64,000 nucleotides of DNA from Streptomyces sp. ISL-43 (GCF_018614195.1 NZ_JAGGOT010000051.1:62001-126000); one strand, 5' to 3'. Positions 40,366 to 49,321 are shown, numbered from the stretch's first letter. Numbers and translations are program-made. The notes: a model not told the origin generated them from the sequence alone.

Positions 40366-41523
40366 TCACACCTGGTCGGGTGCCTGTGCCTGTACCGGTG
40401 CCTGTCCCGGTGCGGGGCCGGGCGCCGCGGCGGATGCGGGTGCCGGCGGGTACGTGGGGGCGATGGACGCGATCAGGGTCGCCGCGAGGTCCTCCTTGCG
40501 CATCCGCTGGTCGACGTAGAGCAGGGCGATGACCAACTGGGGGAAGCCGTACTGGAACAGCGCGCCGATCATGCCGCCCACCAGGAGGCAGACCGCGTAC
40601 ACGACGAATCCGAGGATGATCGCGCCGACATCCGGGCTGCTCTCGTTCGCGTCCGCCAGGTTCGGGAGGAGCGCGATCATGCCGACGAAGCCGAAGGGCA
40701 TCTGGATGACGTAGCCCACCGCCGCCGCCACGACGTACGCGAGCATCGTGATGCCGAACACGCGCCACCAGCCGTCCTTGACCAGCTGGGAGGAGCGCCG
40801 CAGAGCCGCGACGGCGCCGAGCCCCTCGCACACCACGGCGGCGGGCGCGAGGCTGAACCGTGTCATGAGCCAGACCGACAGGGGCACGCAGACCAAGAGG
40901 CCCGGGAACAGCAGGAACAAGGCGGCCGGCGGGCCGGAACCGTCCGCGGACATGATGATCAGAGGGAAGAGGATCGCGTAGAGCAGGATCATCGGCCCGC
41001 CCGCGATCAGCCCGGTGAGCAACACGCTACCGAGCGCCGCGGGAAGCCGGGACCAACTGCGGCGCCACATGGCGCCGAAGGTCGTGGGGCGGCCGAGCAC
41101 GGCCTCCTGGATGACGGCGGGACACAGGGCGCTGATCATCGCCGCGCTCGCCGTCATGGTGATCAGCAGGAGCACACCGGCCGGTACGAAGGCCAGGAAC
41201 AGTGCCGCCACGTCCGAGCCGTCGGGCTCTTCCCCCGGCGCGAGGTCGAAGACGGCGGTGAACCGGCTCTGCGCCGCCGCGACGGAGATGCCGATCGCGG
41301 CCAGCACGAGCAGGAGTCCGACCCCCTGCACCGCGAGCATGATGCCGACCAGGGGCTTCCAGTAGCGGCGGAAGGCCGCGAACGCGCCGCTCAGTATCTC
41401 GCCCGTCCCGAGCGGCTGCAGGGGTATGACGCCCGGCTGCGGCGCGGCCGGCGGCATCCAGCCGCCTCCCCACTGCGGCATGGGCTGTCCCGGGTGCTGT
41501 CCCCATCCCGTGTTGTGCGACAT
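40366..41523 (-). CDS. polytopic membrane protein of unknown function
   Basis: 385 residues. A Gly/Pro/Gln-rich cytoplasmic N-terminus (1-35) precedes LGTGEILSGAFAAFRRYWKPL and about six membrane segments. A C-terminal Ala/Pro/Gln tail follows. The layout matches the glycerophosphodiesterase-membrane-domain/DUF975-like proteins common in actinomycetes, which lack the phosphodiesterase itself. The ATG at 41523 follows GGGGGAG eight bases upstream. The function is unknown. Confidence 0.75.
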   Translation of the reverse strand: MSHNTGWGQHPGQPMPQWGGGWMPPAAPQPGVIPLQPLGTGEILSGAFAAFRRYWKPLVGIMLAVQGVGLLLVLAAIGISVAAAQSRFTAVFDLAPGEEPDGSDVAALFLAFVPAGVLLLITMTASAAMISALCPAVIQEAVLGRPTTFGAMWRRSWSRLPAALGSVLLTGLIAGGPMILLYAILFPLIIMSADGSGPPAALFLLFPGLLVCVPLSVWLMTRFSLAPAAVVCEGLGAVAALRRSSQLVKDGWWRVFGITMLAYVVAAAVGYVIQMPFGFVGMIALLPNLADANESSPDVGAIILGFVVYAVCLLVGGMIGALFQYGFPQLVIALLYVDQRMRKEDLAATLIASIAPTYPPAPASAAAPGPAPGQAPVQAQAPDQV

Positions 41524-41652
41524 CGCTGTACTCCCCCTCGAATGAAGGGACACGGTAACCCTTCGGGAGTCGCACCGCGGCATGGGCCCCCACGTGGGAA
41601 AACGCGAAGGCGCCCCGCATCGGTGTGATGGGGGCGCCTCGGTGGCGTGGGG

Positions 41653-41856
41653 TCAGGAAGCCACGATGTTCTCGGCCTGCGGGCCCTTCTGGCCCTGGGT
41701 GACGTCGAAGGTCACCTTCTGGCCTTCCTGGAGCTCGCGGAAGCCGGTGGCGGCGATGTTGCTGTAGTGGGCGAAGACGTCGGGACCGCCGCCGTCCTGC
41801 TCGATGAAGCCGAAGCCCTTTTCGGCGTTGAACCACTTCACGATGCCAGTCGCCAT
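41653..41856 (-). CDS. cspA: cold shock protein
   Basis: 67-residue single cold-shock domain. RNP1 is KGFGFI at 13-18 and RNP2 VFAHYS at 27-32. It binds single-stranded RNA and DNA and acts as an RNA chaperone. The ATG at 41856 follows AAGGAG. The gene is monocistronic, with a long intergenic region upstream that may supply a structured 5' leader, as is usual for csp genes. Streptomyces genomes carry several such genes, so the symbol is generic. Confidence 0.95.
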   Translation of the reverse strand: MATGIVKWFNAEKGFGFIEQDGGGPDVFAHYSNIAATGFRELQEGQKVTFDVTQGQKGPQAENIVAS

Positions 41857-42488
41857 CGCTGTCTCCTTCTCGGGTGCGCCCGTGCTCACCCAAGGGTGTG
41901 CGTCGTGCGATATCGATTCTTGGTGGTGGCCGGCGGCCACCTGCGGATCACTGGGTTGCGGTGGTGGCGTGTCCGCCAGACCGGCCCCGAGCAGCCCGCA
42001 TGACGGAAGGTACGAGGCCGGACACCCCCTGCGATACATGTATCTCGGCCAGCCACTCGATGGGATGGCTGAAAACCGACCCTGACAGGCTTGGTGTGCA
42101 GGCCGGGGGCCCGGTGAGGCGACGCGCGAGGTGCCCCTCATCGGATGGGTGGCTACGCGACCTCATGGAGGCGGAAGGTGTGCTGTTCTGGCCAATCTCA
42201 TGGGCAGGATGGTCTGTTCTGATGCCCGTTGTGTTCACCGTCGGGACGGGGTGCCCGTATTTCGCCTGCTCAGGATGGTGTCTAGTACGCGTGTTCCACA
42301 TTCGAAACTGCAGTGCGTTCCAGGCCATGATCGCCAGGTGATTCTTTTCTTCGGCCGTCATGAGTGATCAGCCTCCGTTCTCGACATTGTGAGTGCAGGG
42401 AGCCCAACGGGCGTCCCGCGCAGGGCGTCCGACTGCGCTGCCCACATCGAAGAGGTATCGACCACATGAGTGCATCCCGGAGGCCCGC
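41857..42488. other. 632-bp intergenic region between csp and sigma factor genes
   Basis: This should contain the leftward csp promoter and 5' leader and the rightward sigma factor promoter. Base composition is less GC-rich than the genes. A leftward 137-codon frame (41948-42361) has a possible GGAGG ten bases ahead of its ATG, but its codon use degrades after about 30 codons, so I do not call it. No clear hairpin or repeat stands out. Confidence 0.5.
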
Positions 42489-43091
42489 ATGAGTGACGAC
42501 GACGTCCTCGGTGGCCTCTCGCTCCACGGCGAGGACCACGGCCCCGCCGCAGGGCAGGTGGACATGCCCCTGGACTTCGAGGCCTTCTACCTCGTCAACC
42601 AGGAGTTCTTCCACCTCTACGCCGAGATCCACCTCGGCAGCCGGGCGGTGGCCGAGGAGACCGTCCACCAGACGTTCCTGCAGATCCTGGGCAACTGGGA
42701 CCGGCTCCTCCAGGAAGGAGACCTCGAACAGCAGACGCTGGCGGCACTGACCCGCCACGTCCGCGGCCAACTGCTCCGGGACAAGCGGCGCCCCGCCTTC
42801 ATCAACGGGCCGATAGCCGACAAGCTCCGGACGATCCGCGGCGAACTGGAGCTCAGTGACAGCCCCGCGGGGCTCTACGAGGCGATGCTCGAACTCTCCT
42901 CGAAGCAGTTCAACGTCATCGTGTTGCGGCACATGCTCGGATACACCACCGCGCGCATCGCACGAGTCATGGGACTCGACCCCCGCACCGTCGACTACCA
43001 CGGCCGCAAGGCCAAGGAGCGGCTGCGCAACCTGCTCGGCCTGCCCGCGACCCAGCCGACCACCACCGGCCGGAAGGAAGAAGCACAGTGA
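42489..43091 (+). CDS. sigma-70 family RNA polymerase sigma factor (ECF-like)
   Basis: 200 residues. The region-2-like part is FEAFYLVNQEFFHLYAEIHLGSRAVAEETVHQTFLQIL (about 29-66), unusual in detail but in the right place. Region 4 is the helix-turn-helix at about 140-182 (LSSKQFNVIVLRHMLGYTTARIARVMGLDPRTVDYHGRKAKERL). It should direct a small regulon. The ATG at 42489 follows CGGAGG at good spacing. Its stop overlaps the GTG of the next gene, so that product is a likely functional partner. Confidence 0.8.
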   Translation: MSDDDVLGGLSLHGEDHGPAAGQVDMPLDFEAFYLVNQEFFHLYAEIHLGSRAVAEETVHQTFLQILGNWDRLLQEGDLEQQTLAALTRHVRGQLLRDKRRPAFINGPIADKLRTIRGELELSDSPAGLYEAMLELSSKQFNVIVLRHMLGYTTARIARVMGLDPRTVDYHGRKAKERLRNLLGLPATQPTTTGRKEEAQ

Positions 43092-43738
43092 CCACCCCCA
43101 TCGACGAACTCCTCGACGACGCCCGGCTCCCGACTCCCGCCCGCTCCCACTTCGACGTCGGCGCCGCCCTGCGCCGGCTGGCCCGGGACGCCGCGAAGGC
43201 CCAGGCGCCCGCCCAGGACATCGAGCGCGCCGCCGAAGCCGCGCAGAGTCTGATCGTCGTCTCGCGCTGGCTGCTGAACCAGCCCAACGCCGCTCACCAC
43301 GTGGACCGGCTGGCCAACAGCGCCAAGGACCTCGACATCGAGGGCGCCGCGGTCTTCGCCTGCCTGCTCCATCTCACGGGGCACCCCGAGAGCGCCCAGT
43401 TCTGGTGGCAGCTCGCCGCAGGGGCCGGGCACCGCGCGGCCGCGTACTGCCTGCACCTGCACCACCGCGCCCTCGGCGAGAGCCGGGAGGCCAAGCACTG
43501 GCGCCGCCAGGTCATGCAGGCTCCGATCGCGCCCTGGGACCTGACGGACACGTTCCTCGACGGCATCTGCACCTTCGCCCGGTACGTCGGCGCCAACGGA
43601 TCCGAAGCCACCGGCCCCACCGGGGTCCTGGAGATGGAGGTCGACCGCCTCGCCGAGGACGGCGAGGACGCCTGCATCATCGTCCCGCGCCCCGACCGGC
43701 GACTCGCCGACCACCTGCTCGACTTCGCCCGGCGCTGA
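43088..43738 (+). CDS. unrecognised helical-repeat protein co-transcribed with the sigma factor
   Basis: 216 residues, nearly all helical, with TPR/Sel1-like character (AAVFACLLHLTGHPESAQFWWQLAAGAGHRAAAYCLHLHH, about 97-136). No membrane segment is present, so it is not a membrane-anchored anti-sigma factor. The GTG at 43088 overlaps the sigma stop (GTGA). It could be a soluble anti-sigma factor or scaffold; I found no zinc-binding HxxxCxxC motif. Confidence 0.75.
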   Translation: MTTPIDELLDDARLPTPARSHFDVGAALRRLARDAAKAQAPAQDIERAAEAAQSLIVVSRWLLNQPNAAHHVDRLANSAKDLDIEGAAVFACLLHLTGHPESAQFWWQLAAGAGHRAAAYCLHLHHRALGESREAKHWRRQVMQAPIAPWDLTDTFLDGICTFARYVGANGSEATGPTGVLEMEVDRLAEDGEDACIIVPRPDRRLADHLLDFARR

Positions 43739-43755
43739 CCCCACCCGCAACGACA

Positions 43756-43812
43756 GAGGAGCCCCGGCTCCGGCCCCCGGTTCCTACGCCTCCGGGCCGA
43801 AAAGGGCTCCTC
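43756..43812 (+). terminator. long hairpin after the sigma factor operon
   Basis: GAGGAGCCC (43756-43764) pairs perfectly with GGGCTCCTC (43804-43812). The 39-base interior contains further complementary GC blocks and ends in AAAA. It may terminate the sigma operon or act as a leader structure for the small gene that follows. Confidence 0.6.
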
Positions 43813-43845
43813 ATGTGACGACCCCCTGTGAAGAAGGCATCCACC

Positions 43846-44034
43846 GTGAACAATAGCCGCGCACACCGCGTGTGGCGCAAGGCCCGCGCCGCCCTGGTCC
43901 AGCTTCGCCGACTGCCCGCCTGGGCACACAGGCGCCGCCGCGCCGCCGCCGCGCATCTGTTCCGCGGCGTCTGCTACGGCATCGGCACCGCCCTCGTCGG
44001 CACCCTCACCCTCTGGCTCCAGAACCGCACCTGA
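43846..44034 (+). CDS. small Arg-rich membrane protein
   Basis: 62 residues: a strongly basic N-terminal part (Arg/Ala-rich, about 1-38) followed by a C-terminal hydrophobic helix (VCYGIGTALVGTLTLWLQN). The GTG at 43846 follows GAAGG at eight bases; an in-frame GTG at 43828 is also possible. It lies downstream of the hairpin after the sigma factor operon. The function is unknown, and the composition calls for caution. Confidence 0.5.
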   Translation: MNNSRAHRVWRKARAALVQLRRLPAWAHRRRRAAAAHLFRGVCYGIGTALVGTLTLWLQNRT

Positions 44035-44109
44035 CCTCGTACGGCCGCCGCCGGACAGGCCCGCATGCCCTCACCGGGCGCGCGGGCCTGTCGCGTACCC
44101 GGGCCGCCC

Positions 44110-45096
44110 CTATACGTCCTCCCAGGCCATCGAGTTCATCCTCCAGCCGGCGGGCGTCCGCACGAACTGCGTGGTCTTGCGGCCGGAGCCCTCGAACCAA
44201 TCACCGTCGAGGAAGCCGGACTTGCGGTACTCGCTGTACCGGTGCGCGATCGTGCCGAAGACCTCGGTCCGTTCGGAGACCTCCCATTCGGAGAACTCCG
44301 TCAGCGTCCCGTCCGTGAGGATCTTCTCCCGGGGCTCGACGAACGAGTCGAGGTCGTAGACCACGGGCTCGCCGCCGACGTTGCTGATGATCGTTCCTTG
44401 CGGAATGAACACCTCGTGCACAGCACGGAGGTTGGGCCGGCCGCCGCCGGTGTTGGTGAACGCGCCGAGGAAGGTGGTCATCAGCCGGTCGAGTTCGGCC
44501 TTGACCCCGGACGACACCGCCACTCCCGCCGGTTCTCCCGCCGGTGCGCCTTCGGCGGGTGGCCACTCCGCGGAGAGGACCGACCAGATCTCGCTGTCGT
44601 GTCGCACGCCCCGGTACGAGGAGCGCTGCCGCAGCACGCCGTCGCGGGTCATCCCGAGCCGGCGCGCGGCGTTGATGCTGCGGGTGTTGCCCGAAGCGAC
44701 CCACCACTCGACCCGGCTCATCCCGCGGTCCTCGAAGGCCCAGGTGATCAATGCCCGGCAGGCGAGGGTCACCAGACCGCGGCCCTCACCCGCCGCCTCC
44801 AGCCAGCAGCCGATCTCGCAGACGCCGGCGGTGGCGTCGAACTGCGTGAACATGACGCCGCCGACCAGCGTGCCTTCCAGCCAGATCCCGTATATCCGGG
44901 CGCCGTCCTGGGCCTGCCTGTCGGCGTACCGCTGGAGGACGGCGGTGGCGGAGGTGAGGTCGGTACTGAACGTGGCCCAAGGTATCCACGGGTCCACCGA
45001 GGGTCGGGCTCGGTCGATGTGGGCAAGGAACTCCTGCGCGTGCCAGGGCTCCAGCGGGCGGAGCATGGCGTTGTCACCGATCGGCAGTGCGAACAC
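44110..45096 (-). CDS. GNAT acetyltransferase fused to a SnoaL/NTF2-like domain
   Basis: 328 residues with two domains. Residues about 8-190 form a RimJ/RimL-type GNAT (LRPLEPWHAQEFLAHIDRARP, GEGRGLVTLACRALITWAFED, VASGNTRSINAARRLGMTRDG). Residues about 210-325 form an NTF2/SnoaL-like fold (DRLMTTFLGAFTNTGGGRP, GWRMNSMAWEDV). The two are joined by an Ala/Gly/Pro linker. The start is GTG at 45096 with GAGG upstream. It is divergent from a TetR gene with starts 52 bp apart, so TetR control is likely. The fusion may N-acetylate a small molecule bound in the second domain; that is inference. Confidence 0.82.
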   Translation of the reverse strand: MFALPIGDNAMLRPLEPWHAQEFLAHIDRARPSVDPWIPWATFSTDLTSATAVLQRYADRQAQDGARIYGIWLEGTLVGGVMFTQFDATAGVCEIGCWLEAAGEGRGLVTLACRALITWAFEDRGMSRVEWWVASGNTRSINAARRLGMTRDGVLRQRSSYRGVRHDSEIWSVLSAEWPPAEGAPAGEPAGVAVSSGVKAELDRLMTTFLGAFTNTGGGRPNLRAVHEVFIPQGTIISNVGGEPVVYDLDSFVEPREKILTDGTLTEFSEWEVSERTEVFGTIAHRYSEYRKSGFLDGDWFEGSGRKTTQFVRTPAGWRMNSMAWEDV

Positions 45097-45136
45097 GGAT
45101 ACCTCGATCCTCGGTCCGTAACAAACGTTCGGTATG

Positions 45137-45148
45137 TAAGGTAACAGC
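45137..45148 (+). promoter_or_regulatory. -10 of the TetR gene, leaderless start
   Basis: TAAGGT at 45137-45142 lies six bases before the TetR ATG and there is no ribosome-binding site. The preceding stretch CCGTAACAAACGTTCGG (45117-45133) is an imperfect dyad and a candidate TetR operator between the divergent starts. Confidence 0.5.
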
Positions 45149-45781
45149 ATGCCCCCCGCACCCGGAGACCGTGAAGCCCGCCGCGAGGACGTGTCCCAGG
45201 CGGTGTGGCACGTACTCGCCGACAAGGGGTTCGGCGGCCTGACCCTGCGAGCCGTCGCCGCCGCGATGAACGTCTCGACCGGGATGCTCATGCACTACTT
45301 CCCGACCAAGCGGGCCCTGATCGCGCACGCCCTGGACCTGCTGGAGAAGCGCACCGCCGAACGTCCCCGCCGCGAACGCCCCACCGAGGGCCTGGCCGCC
45401 GCACGAGCCGTGGTGCTCGACATCCTGCCGCTGACCCCGGACGACACCGCCCGCAACCGCATCTGGGTCAGCTCCTGGGATCTGGCCCTCGCCGACGACG
45501 GGCTGGCCGCCGACCAGGCCGACCGCTACACCCGGCTGCGCGCGGCGATCCGCCCTCACTTCGAGGCCGCTCGCGCCCTGGGCGAACTCCTCGAAACCGC
45601 CGACCCGGAGCAACTCGCGGCGACCACCGTCGCGTTCACCCACGGGCTCGTCGTCCAGGCCCTCTTCGACCCCGTCCGCTTCCCCGGAGACGTACAGATC
45701 GCCATGGTCGAAGAGTTCCTCGCTTCGATGACGCCGACGCGGCCGGACACCGGTGCCGGAGGGCCGGCATCCGAGCAGTAG
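45149..45781 (+). CDS. TetR-family transcriptional regulator
   Basis: 210 residues. The N-terminal TetR HTH (about 12-58) has LTLRAVAAAMNVSTGMLMHYFPTKRALI, where the HYF motif is diagnostic. The C-terminal ligand domain resembles the BetI-like group (WVSSWDLALADDGLAAD). It is divergent from the GNAT-SnoaL gene and most likely represses it and itself from the 52-bp shared region. No ribosome site is present. Confidence 0.88.
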   Translation: MPPAPGDREARREDVSQAVWHVLADKGFGGLTLRAVAAAMNVSTGMLMHYFPTKRALIAHALDLLEKRTAERPRRERPTEGLAAARAVVLDILPLTPDDTARNRIWVSSWDLALADDGLAADQADRYTRLRAAIRPHFEAARALGELLETADPEQLAATTVAFTHGLVVQALFDPVRFPGDVQIAMVEEFLASMTPTRPDTGAGGPASEQ

Positions 45782-45867
45782 GGCAGCTCTCCGCCGCCGT
45801 TGCGCAGCCCGGGCCCGCCTCGTCGGCCGCCGGGACGTCCCACGCCGTTCCGTGCCGTTCCGTGTCG

Positions 45868-47310
45868 CTACGCCTCGCCGGGAGCGCGCAGTTCGCCCGT
45901 CCGCGCCACGCTCGCGTACCAGCGCGCGCTCGACTTGGGCGTGCGCTCCAGGGTCTCGTAGTCGACGTGGACCGCTCCGAACCGCTTCGCGTACCCGTAC
46001 GCCCACTCGAAGTTGTCGAGCAGCGACCAGAGGAAGTAGCCGCGCACGTCCACCCCGGCGGCGATCGCCCGGTGCACGGCGTCGAGGTGCGCGTGGACGT
46101 AGGCGGCGCGTTCCGGATCGTGGACCGTGCCGTCCGGGCCGATCTCGTCCTCGTACGCCGCACCGTTCTCGCTGATCACGAGCGGCAGGCCGGGATACCG
46201 GGCGGCGGTCCGGGTCAGCAGGTCGTACAGCGCGCCGGGATCCACCGGCCAGCCCATCGCCGTGCGCTCGCCCGCCGCCCGGTGGAAGGCGACGTCGTCC
46301 GCGCCGGGCCAGGGGGAGTGCTCGCTGTTGCCGTGGCCGTCGTCCTGGGGCTTCCGCGCACCCTTCGCCACGTGCGAGACGACCGTCGGGGTGTAGTAGT
46401 TGACGGCCAGCAGGTCCAGGGGCTGGTGGATCGTGGCGGTGTCGCCGTCCCGGACGAAGGACCAGTCGGTCAGGTGCGCGGTGTCCGCGAACAGGTCGTC
46501 GGGGTAGGCGCCCTCCAGCATCGGCCCCAGCCAGACCCGGTTGCCGACGGCGTCGATGCGGCGGGCCGCCTCCACGTCCTCGGGCGAGGGGGTCAGAGGG
46601 CGGACCTCGTGGAGGTTGAGGGAAACGGCGATCTGGCCGCCCGCGGGCAGCGCGGCCCGCAGGGCCTGGACGGCGAGGCCGTGGCCGACGTTGAGGTGAT
46701 GGGCCGCGCGCAGGGCGGCGACCGGGCTGGTACGCCCCGGGGCGTGGACCCCGGAGCCGTAGCCGAGGAACGCGCTGCACCAGGGCTCGTTGAGCGTGAT
46801 CCAGCGCTTCACCCGGTCTCCCAGGGCGTCCGCGACGAGGCCCGTGTACTCGGCGAACCGCTCGGCGGTCGAGCGCTCCGGCCAGCCGCCCGCGTCCTCC
46901 AGCTCCTGGGGCAGGTCCCAGTGGTAGAGGGTGAGGGCGGGCTCGATGCCGGCGGCGAGCAGTTCGTCGACGAGCCGGCGGTAGAAGTCCAGGCCCCGTT
47001 GGACGGCCGGGCCCCGGCCGGTCGGCTGGACCCGGGACCAGGAGACGGAGAACCGGTAGGCACCCAGGCCGAGTTCGGACATCAGTCGGACGTCGTCGCG
47101 GAACCGGTGGTAATGGTCCACCGCCACGTCACCGGTGTGGCCTTCGAAGACCTTGCCCGGGGTGTGCGAGAAGGTGTCCCAGATGGACGGCGTCCGGCCG
47201 TCCTCACGGGCGGCGCCCTCGATCTGGTATGCGGCGGTAGCCGTGCCCCACAGGAAATCGGACGGGAAAGAGCGGACGGCGGCGAGTGGCCGGGTATCGG
47301 ACGCGGTCAT
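45868..47310 (-). CDS. bglC: beta-glucosidase, GH1
   Basis: 480-residue intracellular GH1 enzyme that splits cellobiose and short cello-oligosaccharides to glucose. The acid/base is E175 in TLNEPW and the nucleophile E381 in ISENG. The N-terminal FLWGTATAAYQIEG is typical of the family. It is the last gene of the leftward ceb cluster, 75 bp after cebG. That gap holds a near-perfect CebR box, so it has its own promoter under CebR. In S. scabies and relatives the same gene order exists and BglC also moderates cello-oligosaccharide signalling. Confidence 0.95.
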   Translation of the reverse strand: MTASDTRPLAAVRSFPSDFLWGTATAAYQIEGAAREDGRTPSIWDTFSHTPGKVFEGHTGDVAVDHYHRFRDDVRLMSELGLGAYRFSVSWSRVQPTGRGPAVQRGLDFYRRLVDELLAAGIEPALTLYHWDLPQELEDAGGWPERSTAERFAEYTGLVADALGDRVKRWITLNEPWCSAFLGYGSGVHAPGRTSPVAALRAAHHLNVGHGLAVQALRAALPAGGQIAVSLNLHEVRPLTPSPEDVEAARRIDAVGNRVWLGPMLEGAYPDDLFADTAHLTDWSFVRDGDTATIHQPLDLLAVNYYTPTVVSHVAKGARKPQDDGHGNSEHSPWPGADDVAFHRAAGERTAMGWPVDPGALYDLLTRTAARYPGLPLVISENGAAYEDEIGPDGTVHDPERAAYVHAHLDAVHRAIAAGVDVRGYFLWSLLDNFEWAYGYAKRFGAVHVDYETLERTPKSSARWYASVARTGELRAPGEA

Positions 47311-47311
47311 A

Positions 47312-47325
47312 GGAGAGCGCTCCCA
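47312..47325. promoter_or_regulatory. CebR box upstream of bglC (12 of 14 match)
   Basis: GGAGAGCGCTCCCA differs from the consensus TGGGAGCGCTCCCA at two positions. It begins two bases upstream of the bglC start codon, so a bound repressor would cover the translation start region. Confidence 0.8.
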
Positions 47326-47385
47326 AGGCGAGTGCGGATGATGCGGTACGGACAGGGGGATGGGGTCAGGGACGTGGCCGGCCGG

Positions 47386-48291
47386 TCAGTTCTTGACGGC
47401 GCCGGCCGTGATGCCGCCCACGACGTGCTTGCCGAGTACGGCGAAGACCAGCAGCAGCGGCAGTGTGGATATGAGCGCGCCGGTCAGCACGACGGCCTGG
47501 TCGACCGTGTGGTTTCCCGCGCCGAGGCCGGCCAGGGCGACCTGCAGGGTGGGGTTCCCGTCGGGGGTCAGGGCGATGAACGGCCAGAAGAAGTCGTTCC
47601 AGGCCTGGACGAAGACGAGCATTCCCAGGACCGCCATCGCGGGCCTGGCCACCGGGAACACCACGTGCCAGATGATGCGCAGGCTGTGCGCGCCGTCCAT
47701 CCGGGCCGCCTCCACCAGCTCCACCGGCAAGGCTTCGATCAGGTACTGGCGCATGAAGAACACGCCGAAGGCTGCGACCAGCGAGGGCAGGACGACCGAC
47801 TGGAGCTGGTCGACCCAGCCCAGGTCGGTGATGATCTGGTAGAGCGGGATCACGCTGAGCTGCGGCGGGATCGTCATGGTCGCCACCACGAGCGCCAGCA
47901 TGGCGCCCCGGCCCTTGAAGGGCAGCTTGGCGAAGGCGAAGCCGGCCAGGGTGGAGAACAGGACCGTGGACAGGGCCACGAGCCCGGCCACGATCGTCGT
48001 GTTGACCAGCGCCTCGCCCATGTCGACCTGGTTCCAGGCGAAGGCGAGGTTGTCGAAGAGCCGGGGGCCGGGCAGGAGCGGGGCCGGGGTCTTGACCACG
48101 CGCTCGCCCGTGTGGGAGGCGGCGACGAGGTTCCAGTACAGCGGGAACAGCGAGACCAGCGCGGCCAGCCCCAGCAGGACGTACGTCAGCGGTCCCGCGT
48201 GGTGCTGGCGGCCCGCCGACTGGCGAAAACGCCTGGGGCGCGGAGCCGCGGCGGTGGTGGCCGTCGTGGTCGTATCGAGTGTGCGGGCCAT
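47386..48291 (-). CDS. cebG: cello-oligosaccharide ABC transporter permease CebG
   Basis: 301 residues with six membrane segments of the MalG type. The EAA loop is VELVEAARMDGAHSLRIIWHVVFPVARP around 193-220, and the C-terminus ends GGITAGAVKN. The ATG at 48291 lies 4 bp after the cebF stop. With cebE and cebF it imports cellobiose and cellotriose; the ATPase is expected to be the shared MsiK encoded elsewhere. Confidence 0.93.
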   Translation of the reverse strand: MARTLDTTTTATTAAAPRPRRFRQSAGRQHHAGPLTYVLLGLAALVSLFPLYWNLVAASHTGERVVKTPAPLLPGPRLFDNLAFAWNQVDMGEALVNTTIVAGLVALSTVLFSTLAGFAFAKLPFKGRGAMLALVVATMTIPPQLSVIPLYQIITDLGWVDQLQSVVLPSLVAAFGVFFMRQYLIEALPVELVEAARMDGAHSLRIIWHVVFPVARPAMAVLGMLVFVQAWNDFFWPFIALTPDGNPTLQVALAGLGAGNHTVDQAVVLTGALISTLPLLLVFAVLGKHVVGGITAGAVKN

Positions 48292-48295
48292 GAGC

Positions 48296-49321
48296 TCAGC
48301 TCCCCGGCTTCTTGCGCTTGCGGTTCGAGCGGGTGATCAGCGTCTGGACGCCGCCGATGAGCAGGAGGAGCAGCAGCATGACCCAGGCGATGGCGGAGGC
48401 CTGGCCCAGCGCGCCGGTCACCCACCCCTTCTCGTACATGAGCAGGCTCAGCGTCTGGAACTGGTTGCCGCTTCCGCCGCTGATGCCGACGCTGCCGCCG
48501 AAGAGCATCGGCTCGCCGAACAGCTGGGTCGCGCCGATGGTGGAGACGATGATCGTGAAGAGGATCGTCGGCCGGATGGAGGGGATGGTGACGCTGAGGA
48601 ACTGGCGCCAGCGCGAAGCCCCGTCCAGTGCCGCGGCCTCGTACAGGTCCTGCGGTACGGCCTGCATCGCCGCCAGGTAGATCAGCGCGTTGTAGCCCGT
48701 CCAGCGCCACGTCACGATCGCCGAAATGGCTATCTGAGCAGGCCACTTGGAGGACTCCCAGGAGACCGGTTCGAAGCCGACCCAGCCCAGCGCCGTGTTG
48801 ATCAGACCGTAGTCGGTGTTGAACAGCTGGGCGAAGACGAGCGTCGCGGCCGCGATCGAGGTGGCGTAGGGGGCGAGGACCGCGACGCGGAGGAACGCCC
48901 GGCCGCGGAGTTCGTAGTTGAGCAGATGTGCCAGGCCGAGGGCCATCAGCAGCTGGGGGACCGTCGAGATCGCACCGATGGTGAAGGTGTTGGCGAGCGC
49001 GTTCCAGAAGAACTCGCTGGTCGCCAGGGACGTGTAGTTCTCCAGGCCCTTCCACTGTGCGCTGCCCCCGAGCTCGACCCGGTGGAGCGAGAGCCAGCCC
49101 GTGTAGATCAGGGGGAAGAGGCCGAAGGCCGCGAAGGTGAGGAAGAAGGGGGCGACGAAGACGTAGGGGATCGCCTTGATGTCCAGGCGGTAGAGCGTGC
49201 TGCGCGGGCCGCCCCGGCCGGCGGCCCGCTGCTTGCGGGAGCCGGAGCCGGAGCCGGCGTCTGGGGGCTGTGCGGCCGGCGGCGGGGAGCCGTCGCTCGT
49301 CGCCCGTACGGAGGTGGCCAC
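48296..49321 (-). CDS. cebF: cello-oligosaccharide ABC transporter permease CebF
   Basis: 341 residues. A cytoplasmic N-terminus of about 50 residues (Gly/Ser/Arg-rich) precedes six membrane segments of the MalF type. The EAA loop is LYEAAALDGASRWRQFLSVTIPSIRP near residues 220-246. It lies 90 bp after cebE, in which no clear terminator is visible, and directly before cebG. Confidence 0.93.
   Translation of the reverse strand: MATSVRATSDGSPPPAAQPPDAGSGSGSRKQRAAGRGGPRSTLYRLDIKAIPYVFVAPFFLTFAAFGLFPLIYTGWLSLHRVELGGSAQWKGLENYTSLATSEFFWNALANTFTIGAISTVPQLLMALGLAHLLNYELRGRAFLRVAVLAPYATSIAAATLVFAQLFNTDYGLINTALGWVGFEPVSWESSKWPAQIAISAIVTWRWTGYNALIYLAAMQAVPQDLYEAAALDGASRWRQFLSVTIPSIRPTILFTIIVSTIGATQLFGEPMLFGGSVGISGGSGNQFQTLSLLMYEKGWVTGALGQASAIAWVMLLLLLLIGGVQTLITRSNRKRKKPGS

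Noticed and set aside
41948..42361. Leftward 137-codon frame between csp and the sigma gene with a possible GGAGG
   Set aside because: Codon use is unlike the neighbours after the first 30 codons and no domain is visible; left as intergenic.
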